Part shown: in pieces, positions 25,560 through 37,640 of the stretch
Layout: each line of letters opens with the position of its first letter
Numbering within the stretch: the first letter of the stretch is position 1
Assembly (NCBI RefSeq): GCF_030253575.1
Contig: NC_080564.1
Span: forward strand, 3,144,501-3,208,500
DNA length: 64,000 nt
Source: Rhododendron vialii
Lineage: Eukaryota > Streptophyta > Magnoliopsida > Ericales > Ericaceae
Direction: 5' to 3'
Program-made: the position numbers and the translations under genes
Notes under the pieces: generated by a model
The model's database searches: none
The model's input: only the letters and a program-made list of their open reading frames with translations
Told to the model about the DNA's origin: nothing

Positions 25560-27300
25560 ACCAATGAATAAACATCCGAGATGGATGCAAGGAATACTAC
25601 AACCGAAAAAGGGCAACAACAAGCTTCCTCCCCAGAAGAACATCAATCACACTGTAACAAGATGTTTAAGTTAGCAGAATACGACAGCAATAAGACTAGT
25701 TTGGATGGATCGATTACAGATATGCTGAAAGATGGTACCTTTATTAGAACATTCGGCTTAATATATCATTAAATTGGGACAAGAGGGTTCAAGAACTAAA
25801 ACCAAATTCTCTGAATGAGACCAAAGGGTCCAAAAACTACAACACCACACAAGGACAATCCCCGTAAATGGTAACAATGGGTCCAGAAACTAAAACGAAT
25901 TCTGTAAATGGTAACAAAGGGTCCAAACACTAAAACCCAACATGAGGACACTATTTGTATAGGGGAACAAAACCATCCCAAAACCAAAACCTACTTCAGT
26001 ATCTACTTAAGAAAGCAAAATAATGACCAATTTCGTAACAAATCTATAAAATTTGAAGAAAGGAAGTTGATGCCCATACATCCTATCTGAGATGTATGCA
26101 AGGATCAATCAAACCAAAAACAAATGACCTATCACAAGTCTCCTCCCAAGCGGAATAAAACAGTAAAAAGAAGTTAAAATTAACGGCAGCAGCAGCAACA
26201 ACAATTAATGATAAGATCACAGAGCTGATAAAAAATACAATTTTTCTTAATACGTTCAGTTCAAAATCCTAGTAAATGGCAATGACAGGGTCCAAAAACT
26301 AAACCAATTCTGTTGCTACTACAGAAATGAAAGTAACCATGACCCATATCCGAAACCAATCTTAGAATTTTGTGAAAAATCAGATGCCAAGACCCACCGC
26401 CGATGCTCTACCCCTCTACATCTGAATTGCATACAAGGAGCATTCCAACTGAAAAAGACCAAACACAAGCATCTCCCCACATAACCTCAATAACATTGTA
26501 ACAAGATATTAAAATCAGCAGTATTACAATACCAGCAAAAAGTTTGAATGAAATGATTATAAACATGATGAACAATAGTGCTTTTCTTGCTATATTCAGC
26601 TCAATGGGAACAAAAGCGCCCAATAATTAACACCCAATTCTGGTTGTACTTAGGAAAGTAAAACAATCCCGGCCTGTATTGTATTAAATCTTCGAATTTG
26701 ACCACAAAACATAAAAACAAGAAAGAAAAAACGAGACCAAAACCTACCACCAAATACATCCGGATGGATGCAAGGATCAATCTAACCACAAAAAGACCTG
26801 CCATAAGCCTCCTCCCTAGCAGAACACCTACGAGAGTTTGGATGATAGGATTACAGAGGTGATGAAAGATGGATTATCAGTACAATCAACTCAACAAATC
26901 AGTAAGTGGGAACAAAAGGGTGCGATCAAAAAGAAAAAGTGGGAACAAAAGGGTCCAAACACTAAACCCAATTATGTAAAACAAAAGGATCCAAACACTA
27001 AATCCCCAATTATGTAAAACAAAAGGGTCCAAACGCTAACCCCATAATTTACCTATTAACATGACCGGTGTCCTATAAAATCTTAGAATTTTGAAGATGA
27101 AGAAAACATAGGAGTAGAGAGAACAAAATGTAGCGGCTAACTGAAGGGGTCAAGTCTACCTTCCAAACTCATTTCCGGTTGACCAAAAAAAAAATCTACC
27201 TTCCCAACCGACTTGAATCATACACTTTGTCGCCCACAGACCACAAAAGCTAAAACTACAAAGCAACAACGAGAACATAAAATTCAAGAAAACAAAAACA
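25560..27300. repeat. Degenerate array in the putative PP2C 5'UTR intron
   Basis: At least four diverged copies of a segment with GATGCAAGGA, a CTCCTCCC-like pyrimidine block and the phrase AACAAAGGGTCCAAACACTA (near 25580, 26090, 26418 and 26760). The phrase also recurs many times on its own. No protein-coding frame. Confidence 0.6.
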
Positions 27301-27760
27301 TGAGGAGGTTTCAATACCAGAAGGAAACCTCTTGCAGTATGATTAGGAGGTTTTGAGAAGTTAGAGGTAAGCTACTGAACCAGACCAAACGGAAACGACA
27401 GCGATCTGAAGGAAAAGCAGCAACCCATGTGGTGGAATAGAAGAGTTAGATCAACAGATCCATCAAATCTCACTCTTTTTTTCCATACAGGCAAAACCTA
27501 TTGTGGGTTTTGTTTGTTTTGACAGGTGCCTCTTTCTTTCTATATTTATGGGTTTTCTTGCGGGTGATATTTGGGGACCGAATAGGTGAAGAAAGTGGAG
27601 GAAAGTGGACGGAGAAGGTAAGGAGATAATTGAAGTGCAAGAAAAGGAAAAGAAAAGGGTGGGGTTTTTTCTCTCAATCAGTGTGTGTTGATTGAATGAA
27701 CTGGAACTGATCTCTCTCTCTCTCTCTCAAGAACCTGTATAAAGAAAACGAACAAATCGG
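27301..27760 (-). promoter_or_regulatory. Probable PP2C 5'UTR exon and core promoter
   Basis: On the minus strand a GA-rich tract (27712-27728) is followed by a purine-rich transcribed-looking region, about 1.8-2.2 kb upstream of the ATG. Together with the acceptor next to the ATG this suggests the first non-coding exon lies here. The exact donor was not fixed. Confidence 0.4.
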
Positions 27761-28392
27761 TGGCTGAAAAGCCAGCAATGCAAAATTGCAAATTGCGTTG
27801 ACAGGGGGACTCCACGTGTATACAGTAGAAGATAAATAAAAATTCTACCATGTAGGTAAATAGTGGATTTTTTGATAAATCAAATATCCGAGTTAACTTA
27901 GCGTAGCTCGGCTAATTCTTAAAATAAATACCACCGTAATTTGTGGAGGTCTCAATTAAAATTAAAGTCAGAATGACTATGTATGAATGGAATGAAATCC
28001 CGAAATGCTGCATTGAGTTTCTCTTATTAATTGTGTAGCTGATTAGATGTTATGTTTAAATTTAAGGTTGTTTTTCTCTATTTTTGTTTGCATTTTTCCT
28101 GTTAAGTTTTTGTCAAATTCGATCAATTGATTATAACGAGACAAATTCAAAAGGAAAAACATATGACCAAATCTGAACATTTGGAATGTAACAAGTCATG
28201 CCAACTATAAGGATTAAAAAGTTCAAATCTATGAATCATAAAAATCAACAATTAAATTGCGTGTAAGTTAGTCCGGACACTCAGTTGTAAAAAAATAAAA
28301 AATAATTGATATCTTGATTAGTACTAATAATGTTAATGAAGTTCATTGTTGTCTTATGGTGGAATATCAAAGAAAACAATGAAGTTTATTCG

Positions 28393-28746
28393 TTCGGCTA
28401 AATAAGCCAACTGGCTTATTTTTTTGTTCTTATTTAATTTTTTTTCGTATTTGTTAGTTTTTCATCAATTTTTTAGGGATTATTGCATCGTCATGACAAA
28501 AGGAATTTAAAGAGTAAAAAATTATGATCGAAATATAATTTTTTGAATAAAGACAAAAATAAGTCAATAAGCCAATTTTTTTTTATCTTTATTCAAAAAA
28601 AATTAGATTTCGATATAATTTTTTACTTTTTAGATTTTTCTTGTCATGACGATGTAATAATCCCCAAAAAAATTAACGAAAAACTAACAAATACGAAAAA
28701 AATTTGAATAAGGATAAAAAAATAAGCCAGCTTATTTAGCCGAACG
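28393..28746. mobile_element. 354-bp foldback element
   Basis: Ends GTTCGGCTAAATAAGCC and GGCTTATTTAGCCGAAC are perfect inverses. The arms continue through TTTTTTTTCGTATTTGTTAG and GGGATTATTGCATCGTCATG with inverted partners, giving about 165 bp per arm. Related in part to the foldback at 10988. Confidence 0.8.
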
Positions 28747-28979
28747 GGATTGGATCTAGAATTCTCGAAGTAGTCATCCGACCTAATATGAGCTAATCAT
28801 TGAGTACATCTACTCCATTTGTATCACATATGCCAACTAAATACGAGTATACGAGTTGAAACTCGAAATCCTCTCACGATTCCTCACGTGATCCCCTGTG
28901 ACTCAATGTTACAGATCACGGGTCCATTTAGTTTATTTCATAAGTCTCGATATGTTTAAATACTTTCTTGTATAAGAAT

Positions 28980-29898
28980 TCTAGGATAGGTCCGATTTTT
29001 GGATGGACAAATACCCTTAGAGAATAGATGTGCCGAAAAGGTTGAAATAGCCAATGGAAAGGGATGAAAGGAGTGATCTAAAAGGGTGAAAAAGAGAACA
29101 CGGGTAAACAGAGAGGGATTAGGCAGTGGAGACCCCAACCCAGAAATCCCAAGGAGGAAAGACAATAGAGCCCCTGAAAAGGGATAAGACTTCCTTTTAA
29201 ATCAGTGCTCACCAACTTTCTCTCTCTAGGGAATGTTCATAATGAGCTCTATCTCTGGGATTCAATGAAGAGACGTTCATATTTATAGACCACACGAGCT
29301 AATGCTCGGGCACCAAGTGGTGCGCTGATAAAATGACACATGTCCCTTTTGTACCCCCTGACCGTCGATGTGACGTTACCCTCTCGATGACCTCGAGTAT
29401 GACGGTAAGTGTATCCTCTTATTCGCGGAGAACCTCTTCTTCTTTTACAGCCACCTAGCCACTAAATCCCTTTCATTCCCGCAGGGCAAGATCGTGACCT
29501 ACTCGGTCGCGCCAATACCGCTGCCAAGCCTCAAGGGGCCCCTCAGGTCCTGCCTAAAGGCTGGAGCAGACATAAGAGTCTGGGCAAGTTCTTTGTGCAT
29601 CTTGGTTAGATCGCATTATCGTCTCCATTAGATTGAGACCGAGCCAAGCATCCACCTGAATAAGTGTAGTTCCCTCCTTAAGGGGGGAATCTGAGCTTGC
29701 GACCTTCTCATGGGTGCAACATAGCTATGGGTAGTGCGTGGCTCCCACGCGCTGGGCCACGTGTCGCGCGACTGAGGTGCCACGTGGCAAGCTAGGGTTC
29801 GTCGGTCAAATCGTCAACCCCGCAAGGACGAGTGCACGTATCATATGCTCATTAGATAGTCAAACGGTCACCAGTCGCGCCTATTGACCTTTCCTACA
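28980..29898 (-). mobile_element. Probable solo LTR (919 bp)
   Basis: On the minus strand it starts TGTAGGAAAGGTCAATAGG and ends CCTATCCTAGA, flanked by 5-bp direct repeats AGAAT on the plus strand (28975-28979, 29899-29903). The terminal dinucleotide is GA rather than CA, which I read as a mutation. It is more G+C-rich than its surroundings and has no coding region. Confidence 0.6.
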
Positions 29899-30812
29899 AG
29901 AATCAATTTCATTGGACATGAGTATCTAGGTTTTTTTTGGGACGGTGCCATGAGTATCAAGTTGAACGAACAATATTTGTTACAAGTGAAATAGGTAGTC
30001 AAAGTCGGTTTGTGTTTTATGCATGAGAAACGTGCTGGTTTGTTGAAGCCAGTTAGCCTGATAGTTCAACGCATAAAGTTCACATCATATTTTGATAATA
30101 ATTTCGTAAACAAATACTGTATGAAGTCTTGTGACGTATCGAGGATCAACTTGCACCTCGAACCACATAAATAATATGGCTAAGAAATACAGGTCAATAG
30201 TTTTGTTTGTTTTGACCCGGATGTCCGGACTAGCTCTGGTGCATCTCGACTTCAAATCGATAGTTAGTTGGAGGGTATACACCCATCATGAAAATGTCAT
30301 AACATAACTACTCATTGTGTAAAAATCGAACAACATAATCTTCAAAAGTACGACCCAAAACCCAACCAATCACATCGTCAACCTAGGTGGTCCCACAAAT
30401 ACAGAGTCCAAGAAAGCAACTCCACACTGAGAACAACTCATGAAATGCTTTTGGAAACGATTAAATCCACGAAAAATAAAGAACATAATACAGCAAGTAC
30501 GTAACAAATTGAAATATTAGAGTCAATTTGTTGGAACAAGTTCATGTCAATTCGCATGACCTGTTTATCAGCTGAGGTCCAAATTGACCCAAAAAATGAA
30601 ATTACGGTCTAGATTTCTATTTCCAACTGCAAAGAGAAACCATATGCCAAATTTATGTCTGATTGTAGATTCCTTCGAAAATATATGAAGATGAAGACAA
30701 TGATAAAAACACTTGTGAATATATATACAGAAAATTCACCAAGATCCTTTTAAGGACAGTAGTAATACATGAAAATCACAAGTCCACTCATTTGGAAGTG
30801 CCAAAGAACAAA

Positions 30813-33287
30813 TCAAAAATAATTTGTATCCCATTCAAATCTAGGTTTAGAATAAACCTCGTAATCTATCGGCCCATCAACAACAGTGTCTACAGTCTGT
30901 ATTCCTTGCAATAAAGCCGGTTGAAAGCTATCATCATCGGACGGCAAAAGTTTGTACATCACGAGCAACCCAAGCGTGAATATCGCTTGCAGCTTCGTGG
31001 AATCCCCTTTGACTGAAAAGAACAAGAGCATCGACAGGAGGAATAAGTCGACACAGAATCGCATGATACACAATACCGTATCCATCAACCTACCATCATT
31101 GCCAGCTGGAAAACCTCTCACTCTGTAGACAAACAGAAAGTTGTACTTATCAACCACGTACCGATACCCGAAATAAACTGCGCCAACAGGAACCGCAAGA
31201 GGAGAAAATGAGGAATACATCATTGTGAGGGCAAATATAGTCAGATTGAATGCATAGTATTGTGCGAAATCAAAGGTTTGCTTTGGTACAGGAGAGGTTC
31301 TGCTGATAGGATATTCAGAGAGAGCTTGTCCTGATAAATCAATCTCGCTGAGTGAGGGGCCATTCGACATCCCATTATTAACAGCCTCTGTGTCAAATGT
31401 TCCTTCAGGAATTAAAGGTCTCCTCAGACCTTCTGAATCCTGATTACCTAATGGGTATTCCTCACTTTGTTCTGGTACCAATTGGAGCATGTCATTTTTT
31501 CGGAACTTCCGAAGTTTATTTTTTATCCAAGGAATTGGAGCCAAAAGATCGAACGATATACCCAAGAAAGTGCAAGTGATTAGAAACGCAAGAGATGAGA
31601 GGCACGATCTTGACAAGAATGATGCACTCATGTACTGTTCAATCTTTTTGCAATCTTCTCCGTCCAAATAACATCGACCCATACTTAAAATTGCACTCTC
31701 TAGCGAGGATTCAACCAGAGCCCTTAGGAGGATGAGATTTACAAGAAAGAAACAAACCATCTTCAAAAGAGCAGCTCTTTGCTCCCCAGACACCGTGAAA
31801 TGGCGTTCAAACTTTGAGACATAAGACAATGCCGATGGGATCACTATATACATACTGACAAATATAAGAACATTGGGAAGGAACTGAAAGATAATGGTTG
31901 CAAGCCAGCTAGAGCTTTGCATCCAAGCCAACCAGATTTGAGCACTGTCCATTGCTTCTGCGTTGATAATCCGTCCAGCACTCTTAATGGCACTAATCAC
32001 AGCAAGAGGAGAACTGAAAAACAGAAGCAGCAGCAGCAGGCAAGAATTCACAAACACCCTGCGGAGTTTCAGCGAGAGTTTTGAGGAACCCAAATGATTC
32101 CAGTATATATCTGTCGCCAGTGGAGCCCGCTCGACTTTCCATTGGTTCCTCTGTAGTTGCAACTCCATGACTGAAAAGAATTTTCCAATCCGCCTCTTTT
32201 TCTCATTCCGGAAATCCTGAACAGCCTTATTCGTGGTGTACACGTCCTTAAACACCACGAAAGCCACTCCAGCGCCCTTTGCTCGCCCTTCTTTGTAGGC
32301 CGCCATCTCAGTCTCTAAATCAGCTCTCCTCTCTTGTAATTTCCGTAACCTCTCATCATCCGTAAACCCCAGTCCACCAACAACCACATCCCAATACTCC
32401 CTCACTCTCCTCCACATCAATTCTACTCTATTCCACACACCCTCAAAAAACCCTTCTCCATTTCCACCACCTCCCATCTCCACCACCGAAACCCGCGATT
32501 CAATCTTTGCCACCAATTTCGAAATCTCCTCTCTAACCTCTACCAACTCTGTAACTAAATCATCCAAAGCACACAAATCCATCGGCACGACAACCCTATA
32601 AACTTTCCCCGGGTACCTATGTTGAAAATACTCCACCAAAGGTGTCTTATCAAACCCTAGAGTCTTCGGTACCCCATGCACCATGATCGTAAATATTGTA
32701 GTCGAATTCCCACTATGATAACCCGAATTCCCATACCCGTCCCTAAACCTAGTTATCCTCAACCGTTGCTCAATCGCTTTTATACCAATATGTACTAAAG
32801 CAACAACAATAACAACAAAAATGAAGTGTACCCATAGTAGAGGAGAACCTGATGTAATGTGATTCACAGTTGTTTTGGTGAATTCGTCGGAAATCTGGGC
32901 GGTCCCGCCGTAAAGATTGAGGGGGAGGATTACGGAGAGGGAGAGTAATGATATGAGTAAGAGGACGCAGCAGCTGCCGCCCTCGATGAGGAGGAACTGG
33001 GCGGAGTCGGCGCCGCAGTGGCGGGCGATGTCGCGGGAGGTGGAGGCGTGCCAGACGGAGAGGAGCTTGGAGGAGAGGGCGGCGTTGGGGCCGGGGAGGC
33101 GGCGGTGGTCGTGGCGGAGCTTGACGAGGAGGAAGATGAGGAGGCAGGTGGCGGCGCCGATGAAGGAGATGTTGAGGAGGTACTGGATGTTGCCGTACCA
33201 GGCGGCGTCGAAGTCGGTCTCGGGGTCGGACGGCGGGGGGGCGAGGAGGGTGTAATTGGTGGGGGTGATCGAGGGTAAAGGTGACAT
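30813..33287 (-). CDS. OSCA/CSC1-like hyperosmolality-gated cation channel family protein
   Basis: One uninterrupted frame, 824 aa from the ATG at 33287; the seven codons upstream begin with TTG, not ATG. Family members (TMEM63/OSCA/CSC1, Pfam RSN1_7TM) are mechanically or osmotically gated cation channels. Hydrophobic segments lie at about residues 34-56, 104-126, 147-171, 413-439, 458-490, 508-533, 565-593, 678-730, 743-768 and 773-788. A large cytosolic domain sits between the third and fourth segments and includes [13 protein letters not shown] and [10 protein letters not shown], the usual OSCA-type phrase. The absence of introns and the length resemble the divergent clade containing At4g35870 (about 817 aa) rather than the intron-rich OSCA1 genes. 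Whether this clade conducts ions is less established. A Helitron lies about 300 bp upstream of the start. Confidence 0.92.
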   Translation of the reverse strand: MSPLPSITPTNYTLLAPPPSDPETDFDAAWYGNIQYLLNISFIGAATCLLIFLLVKLRHDHRRLPGPNAALSSKLLSVWHASTSRDIARHCGADSAQFLLIEGGSCCVLLLISLLSLSVILPLNLYGGTAQISDEFTKTTVNHITSGSPLLWVHFIFVVIVVALVHIGIKAIEQRLRITRFRDGYGNSGYHSGNSTTIFTIMVHGVPKTLGFDKTPLVEYFQHRYPGKVYRVVVPMDLCALDDLVTELVEVREEISKLVAKIESRVSVVEMGGGGNGEGFFEGVWNRVELMWRRVREYWDVVVGGLGFTDDERLRKLQERRADLETEMAAYKEGRAKGAGVAFVVFKDVYTTNKAVQDFRNEKKRRIGKFFSVMELQLQRNQWKVERAPLATDIYWNHLGSSKLSLKLRRVFVNSCLLLLLLFFSSPLAVISAIKSAGRIINAEAMDSAQIWLAWMQSSSWLATIIFQFLPNVLIFVSMYIVIPSALSYVSKFERHFTVSGEQRAALLKMVCFFLVNLILLRALVESSLESAILSMGRCYLDGEDCKKIEQYMSASFLSRSCLSSLAFLITCTFLGISFDLLAPIPWIKNKLRKFRKNDMLQLVPEQSEEYPLGNQDSEGLRRPLIPEGTFDTEAVNNGMSNGPSLSEIDLSGQALSEYPISRTSPVPKQTFDFAQYYAFNLTIFALTMMYSSFSPLAVPVGAVYFGYRYVVDKYNFLFVYRVRGFPAGNDGRLMDTVLCIMRFCVDLFLLSMLLFFSVKGDSTKLQAIFTLGLLVMYKLLPSDDDSFQPALLQGIQTVDTVVDGPIDYEVYSKPRFEWDTNYF

Positions 33288-33376
33288 TTTTGGGTTGTGT
33301 AGAGTCAAATTGGGTTATTCAATCTAGGGCTTGTATACTTGGAATTGGATTGAACTATGATTGGTTTTCGCATAAG

Positions 33377-33398
33377 GTTAGGGTTAGGGTTAGGGTTT
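33377..33398. promoter_or_regulatory. Interstitial telomere-like / telo-box run upstream of the CSC1-like gene
   Basis: Three and a half TTAGGG-like units ending GGGTTTAC on the plus strand, which read AAACCCTAA on the gene strand about 95 bp before the ATG. Plant telo-boxes of this form occur in promoters of growth-related genes. A chance or repair-derived telomere fragment is possible. Confidence 0.55.
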
Positions 33399-33425
33399 AC
33401 TTATGTCGAAGAATTATGGAATTGC

Positions 33426-33449
33426 AGAGAGAGAGAGAGAGAGAGAGAC
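33426..33449 (-). repeat. GA/CT microsatellite in the CSC1-like leader
   Basis: GA run on the plus strand, CT on the gene strand, about 150 bp upstream of the ATG, probably in the 5'UTR. Confidence 0.7.
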
Positions 33450-33586
33450 GTGTAAACTGTCATGGAATCGAATTCGTTAAAACAGAGCCGAAGAAGGGCT
33501 TGGGCTGTATTTTGTGTGAATCCTGACGTCATTAAATCAAATACTATGAAAAAAAAACAAAAAATATTTAGGCCCCGTTCCATAAA

Positions 33587-35581
33587 TCTATATTATAATT
33601 ATAAAACATGACGGGTATCTTTAGGAATATTCTTTCTCAACGGTTCAGATTTCTCTTTGACACAAATTTTATCTACCTATACAAACAAATCCAGCGGTCC
33701 AAATTTCTCCACCCTTCACATACAAACCAATGGCAATTTAGTAAATAACTTACATTGTTTGGACAAAGATAAATATGGTAATCTTCGTTCAAAAGTAACT
33801 CTCGGCTGAGTAGGAAAAAAAATAAAACACTTCCCATATATAACTTGAACAAGATTTGCCATCTACGTAACAATTGATTTTGGAAAATTGCCGACTTCCA
33901 TTTCAAAATTTAAAATCAAAGGAAACACTGTCCATATATATTATTGTTTGGACAAAGATAAATATGGTAATCTTCGTTCAAAAGTAACTCTCGGCTGAGT
34001 AGGAAAAAAAATAAAACACTTCCCATATATAATTTGAATAAGATTTGCCATCTACGTAACAATTGATTTTGGGAAATTGCAAGACTTCCATTTCAAAATT
34101 TAAAATTGAAGGAAACACTGTCCATATATATTATTTTTCCCTACGTTTACCTCTTGGAAGACCTTTTTTTTTTCTTTTCCTGCCGCCTAGCTATTGCGTT
34201 CTCTACAATGATGATTTCTCCTATTTTTCCCCCTGAAAATGTATAGGTAGGTTTGATACACTGATTCTCCTATGCGTTCTCTCCTATATTCCTATTTTTG
34301 TTTCTTTTCTTTGACTTTTTTGTATTATGCAGGAGTGGTTCAACTTTCTGATGAGTAATATTGAGACTAAATCTTTGAAAAACTACATATTAATGTGAGT
34401 AGTTTGATCCTTGGTTTCGTCTCTATGTTGTATTTTAACATTTGTTTTGTAGATAGATTCGATTGGTTGGATTTTCTTTTATACTTTCCTCTGATATTTT
34501 CTTTTTGCAAGAGAAATTTTCATATCGATGAAGAGCAACCAGAGGGAAAATGTGAAAAACCATATCATACGTTATTTTCTTTTTGTTCTCTCTACCAATA
34601 ATCTATAGATTGTGCACATGATATCTCAACTTTTAGTCAATGATTTGATTTGATTATCTATCTAACTGTTGAGTACTTTGATGTCACTTGAAATGCGAGT
34701 TTACATTCATTTCGTAAAATCCTATAACATTGTTTCCATAACTCTTTACTTATTTCCAATTTCTGCTATAGTTCTTAATTATTTTTTATAAACTGTTTTT
34801 TACTTTCTATTGAGTAGGAAGGAGGTGATGATTGTGATTTTTGAGGAAGCCCTCAGAGTTGAACGAGAAATATTCTCGGCAGTGTTTTGTTATTTCTGAA
34901 TAGATTCCTTCTAAACAAAAGTCAAATGATTCTATTTAATCTTATTACACCAACGTTTAAATTTAATATGCATGTATCTAGAGATGAAAGGTGGTGGTGG
35001 AGGTCATATTATTGGTTATCCTCTTTCAAATGACTCACATTCTATCTTCTTCAATTCTTTTTATACTGCTGGCTACCATTCTATCTTTTTTGTTGGTAGT
35101 TATTAAGTGCTACATCAACTATGGTGGGTTTGAATTTTGGTGGGTAGACTCTCCCACTTTGTATTGAATTCAATAGTCTTTAGTCATATTTATAACTCTT
35201 TTGATTAACTTAGTGAATGTTTGTGATTTGAATAGCAGCTTCGAAACAGTTTTGATTCCTTAAGTAATATTTTTGATTAAGAGTATGTAATTTCATTGTT
35301 GATAGTGCAAGAAACTTTTATTAGATTACTGCTTTTTAATAAGTGCTTTCAGGTATGGGCTCATTTGTTGTGAACGTATTGCGTTGTGCCTTCAAGCACG
35401 GACAACTATGGATTGAAAAATTGTTTGTTCAAATTAAACAAATCAAGGAATATGGTTGAGTTATTTGTTTTCCGCATAATTGGATTCATTGGGCAGGGGT
35501 TAATATATTGCGCATGAGTCTAGAATTTATTTGTGTGTGCTGATCGTTCGAGCCGTGCCTTCAGGCACGGGCATGCACTAG
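33587..35581 (+). mobile_element. Non-autonomous Helitron (1995 bp)
   Basis: 5' end TCTATATTATAATTATAAAA and 3' end with hairpin CCGTGCCTTCAGGCACGG followed by GCATGCACTAG, giving the CTAG terminus. It lies between host A (33586) and T (35582) with no duplication, as Helitrons do. No Rep/helicase coding region. Internal features are a 190-bp tandem duplication and, at 35388-35403, a second hairpin-like motif (GTGCCTTCAAGCACGG) resembling the terminal one. Confidence 0.8.
33753..34132 (+). repeat. 190-bp tandem duplication inside the Helitron
   Basis: Copies 33753-33942 and 33943-34132 both start ATTGTTTGGACAAAGATAAA and differ at only a few bases. Internal tandem repeats are frequent in Helitrons. 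Confidence 0.92.
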
Positions 35582-36560
35582 TTCTTAAACAATAAGCAGC
35601 TTATTTCACATTTTTAAACTCAAAAATAATGTAAATGAAAAATAATTTTTTAATTTTTTTTTGCACCGTATAAAAGATCTTAATGAGATCTATTAAACAA
35701 GATCCATATTTGTAGAAAATTTATTTGCGTAAACACATAATTTTTGAGCTTGAAATTGCCTACTTAAAAAATAAGTACTTATTTTGAGTTACGGAACAGA
35801 ACCAATGCTAATAGTTAAAAATGAAGTGTCAAAATTAAATTTCTTTTAAAAAGCCTTGAGATATTAAATCATATCAAATTCAAACTTTTTAAAAGAAAAA
35901 GTGTGTAGATTCTAATCGGAAGGATTAATTAGTTGTCTATAAATTTTGATCAATACGGAGTCTTTTAGAAAAATTATTTCTACAAGTGAATGTATTATTT
36001 ATTACTCCTAAATTCATATTTCCATGCATAATTATCTGAATAAGTTAAATTGTGCGCTGACAAATTATTAACAAGGTCTGAATATTGAAGCACGGATAAT
36101 ACACCTTTCCCGCCACGAGCATGAAGCTAACTTTCATTTAATCACATCTCAAGTGCCTCATAATCATTCTCGTCCTGATTTTAAGTGAAAAATTCGATAC
36201 AAGAGATATTATCCATATAAATGTTGAATTGGGTGATGGTATTGTGCTGTGGTGTGAAAGATCGTTGGTTGTCGAGATGAGATTCAAGTCGTCGGATGCA
36301 CGATCCGATGGCTTGAAGGTGCGCAGCACGACGCTGTACACCTCACTACACAATACCAACCCGAAGTCCAATAGGGGAAAAAGAAAAATCCAATCACAAA
36401 AATAAGGAGTTACTTGGTCAAAATGAAATATAGGCAATACGTGAGTGGAGAAAAGCAAGGAAATCTTACCCATGTCTTTAGTTAATCCTCATCCTATAAC
36501 CATGTTTAACCAAGCAAATGCAATTAATTTCTTCTTCACTTGGACACCATCTTCGATCCA

Positions 36561-36566
36561 TTGTGG

Positions 36567-36603
<37 letters not shown>
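36561..36603 (+). repeat. CT microsatellite upstream of the small unknown gene
   Basis: About 20 CT units roughly 170 bp before the predicted ATG at 36771; likely promoter or 5'UTR. Confidence 0.9.
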
Positions 36604-36605
<2 letters not shown>

Positions 36606-36770
36606 CTTGTGGCTGATGAGTAACTTTTAGTCTTCAATTCTTTGCCATGTGAATGGGGATAATAAATGGTACTACTACTATATGTTTGTTTAGGACATTC
36701 ACTTTTTCCTTTTATATTTCACTTGCGACTTAATTTGATTTACTTCAACAAATAGGAAAAAACTAGAAAC

Positions 36771-37640
36771 ATGCATCGTTTAGCAGTGAAAAGCAATCTT
36801 GTTGATACAGGTCAAGAACCATACAATTATGGGTTTCAAGGCGGTAGTAGTGCTACTGGTGACCGGCCAGTTTGCCCGAAGCCGCGCCGCCTTGGATCCG
36901 CCGTGCCTGAATTCCTCAAGCCCCTCAAATGTAACAAACACAGGTTTACTTTCTTGCATCAGCCTCAACAAGGTTATACAAACGGAATTTTTAACATAAT
37001 TCTCTCATAAAGAATCATGTTGCATCTTTGCCATTTTGGGATTTAAAAAAAACACGGCCTGCATGGCATGTCTTTTTTCTTTTGTTCGGCGAAAGTTAGC
37101 GTTGTTAGTTGCGGTTAGTGAGGTTGTATTCTGCTTGCGAAAGAGTTGGTACTAAAAATGTTGGAATTTAGAGTCGTGTAGCTGGAGAAAAAGATAGAGT
37201 TGCTATATATCTATGTCAAAATGTGTTATGCTACGAAAATGAATGCCTTTCTGGATTTTGTTCCTTTCTAAGATTATTTGAAACCCGTCTGAGTAATCTT
37301 CTCATTGTCATCAGCCAACAAATTACCGACGAAGGAATCGGAATTCTCGGCATGATTTCTGAAAAGGTTTGATTCACTCAATAGTAGTAGTACATCACAA
37401 TTGTTGGTTTTTCCCCCTTAAAACAAGTGTTGTAATTGATCTTCAATGCAGACAACTAATGAACGGGAATCGGTATGCACCGGATGCTCGCCCTCTTGCT
37501 ACTCGGGTTCTCCTCCCGGAAGAACCAGTAACCCTTTGGTTCACGACGTCCAGTTCACCCATCAGATGGAGCTCTTCGCGACTTTTACGCGAACAAACCT
37601 GTCGGATAAATTCGGTCTCGCCTCTGCCTCTCCGATGTAA
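36771..37640 (+). CDS. Small plant-specific protein of unknown function
   Basis: Join 36771-36943, 37315-37366, 37452-37640: 414 nt, 137 aa, clean GT-AG junctions in phase. I do not know a function. Visible: a Pro/Arg motif [11 protein letters not shown] near residue 33, a short central helix-like piece ([15 protein letters not shown]), then a Cys-rich [18 protein letters not shown] followed by [11 protein letters not shown]. Proteins with a C-terminal GSPPSR-x-SNPL-x-D-x-x-F signature are, from memory, a small land-plant family annotated as hypothetical. No signal peptide or membrane segment. It lies between the CSC1-like gene (divergent) and the protease cluster. The motif conservation and three in-phase splice junctions argue for a real gene. 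Confidence 0.75.

Larger units (their letters stand above)
27761..30812. other. Intergenic region between the PP2C and CSC1-like genes
   Basis: Divergent-promoter side of PP2C and 3' side of the CSC1-like gene. No gene recognised. Holds a 354-bp foldback and a probable solo LTR; the rest is AT-rich single-copy-looking DNA. Confidence 0.6.
33571..35807. mobile_element. MITE split by a Helitron
   Basis: GGCCCCGTTCCATAA at 33571 and TTACGGAACAGAACC at about 35793-35807 are inverted partners but lie 2.2 kb apart. Removing the Helitron (33587-35581) leaves a roughly 242-bp AT-rich MITE whose interior matches the fragment at 13675-13889. Target duplication unclear. Confidence 0.7.

Noticed and set aside
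32917..33278. Plus-strand frames opposite the CSC1-like N-terminus
   Set aside because: They are antisense shadows of a clear 824-aa gene, and their Gly/Glu/Arg-rich composition comes from the codon pattern.
33288..33308. Seven-residue N-terminal extension of the CSC1-like protein
   Set aside because: It begins with TTG, not ATG; the first ATG in frame is at 33287.
36138..36473. 111-codon minus-strand frame upstream of the small unknown gene
   Set aside because: Low-complexity hydrophobic composition with no splice or motif support.
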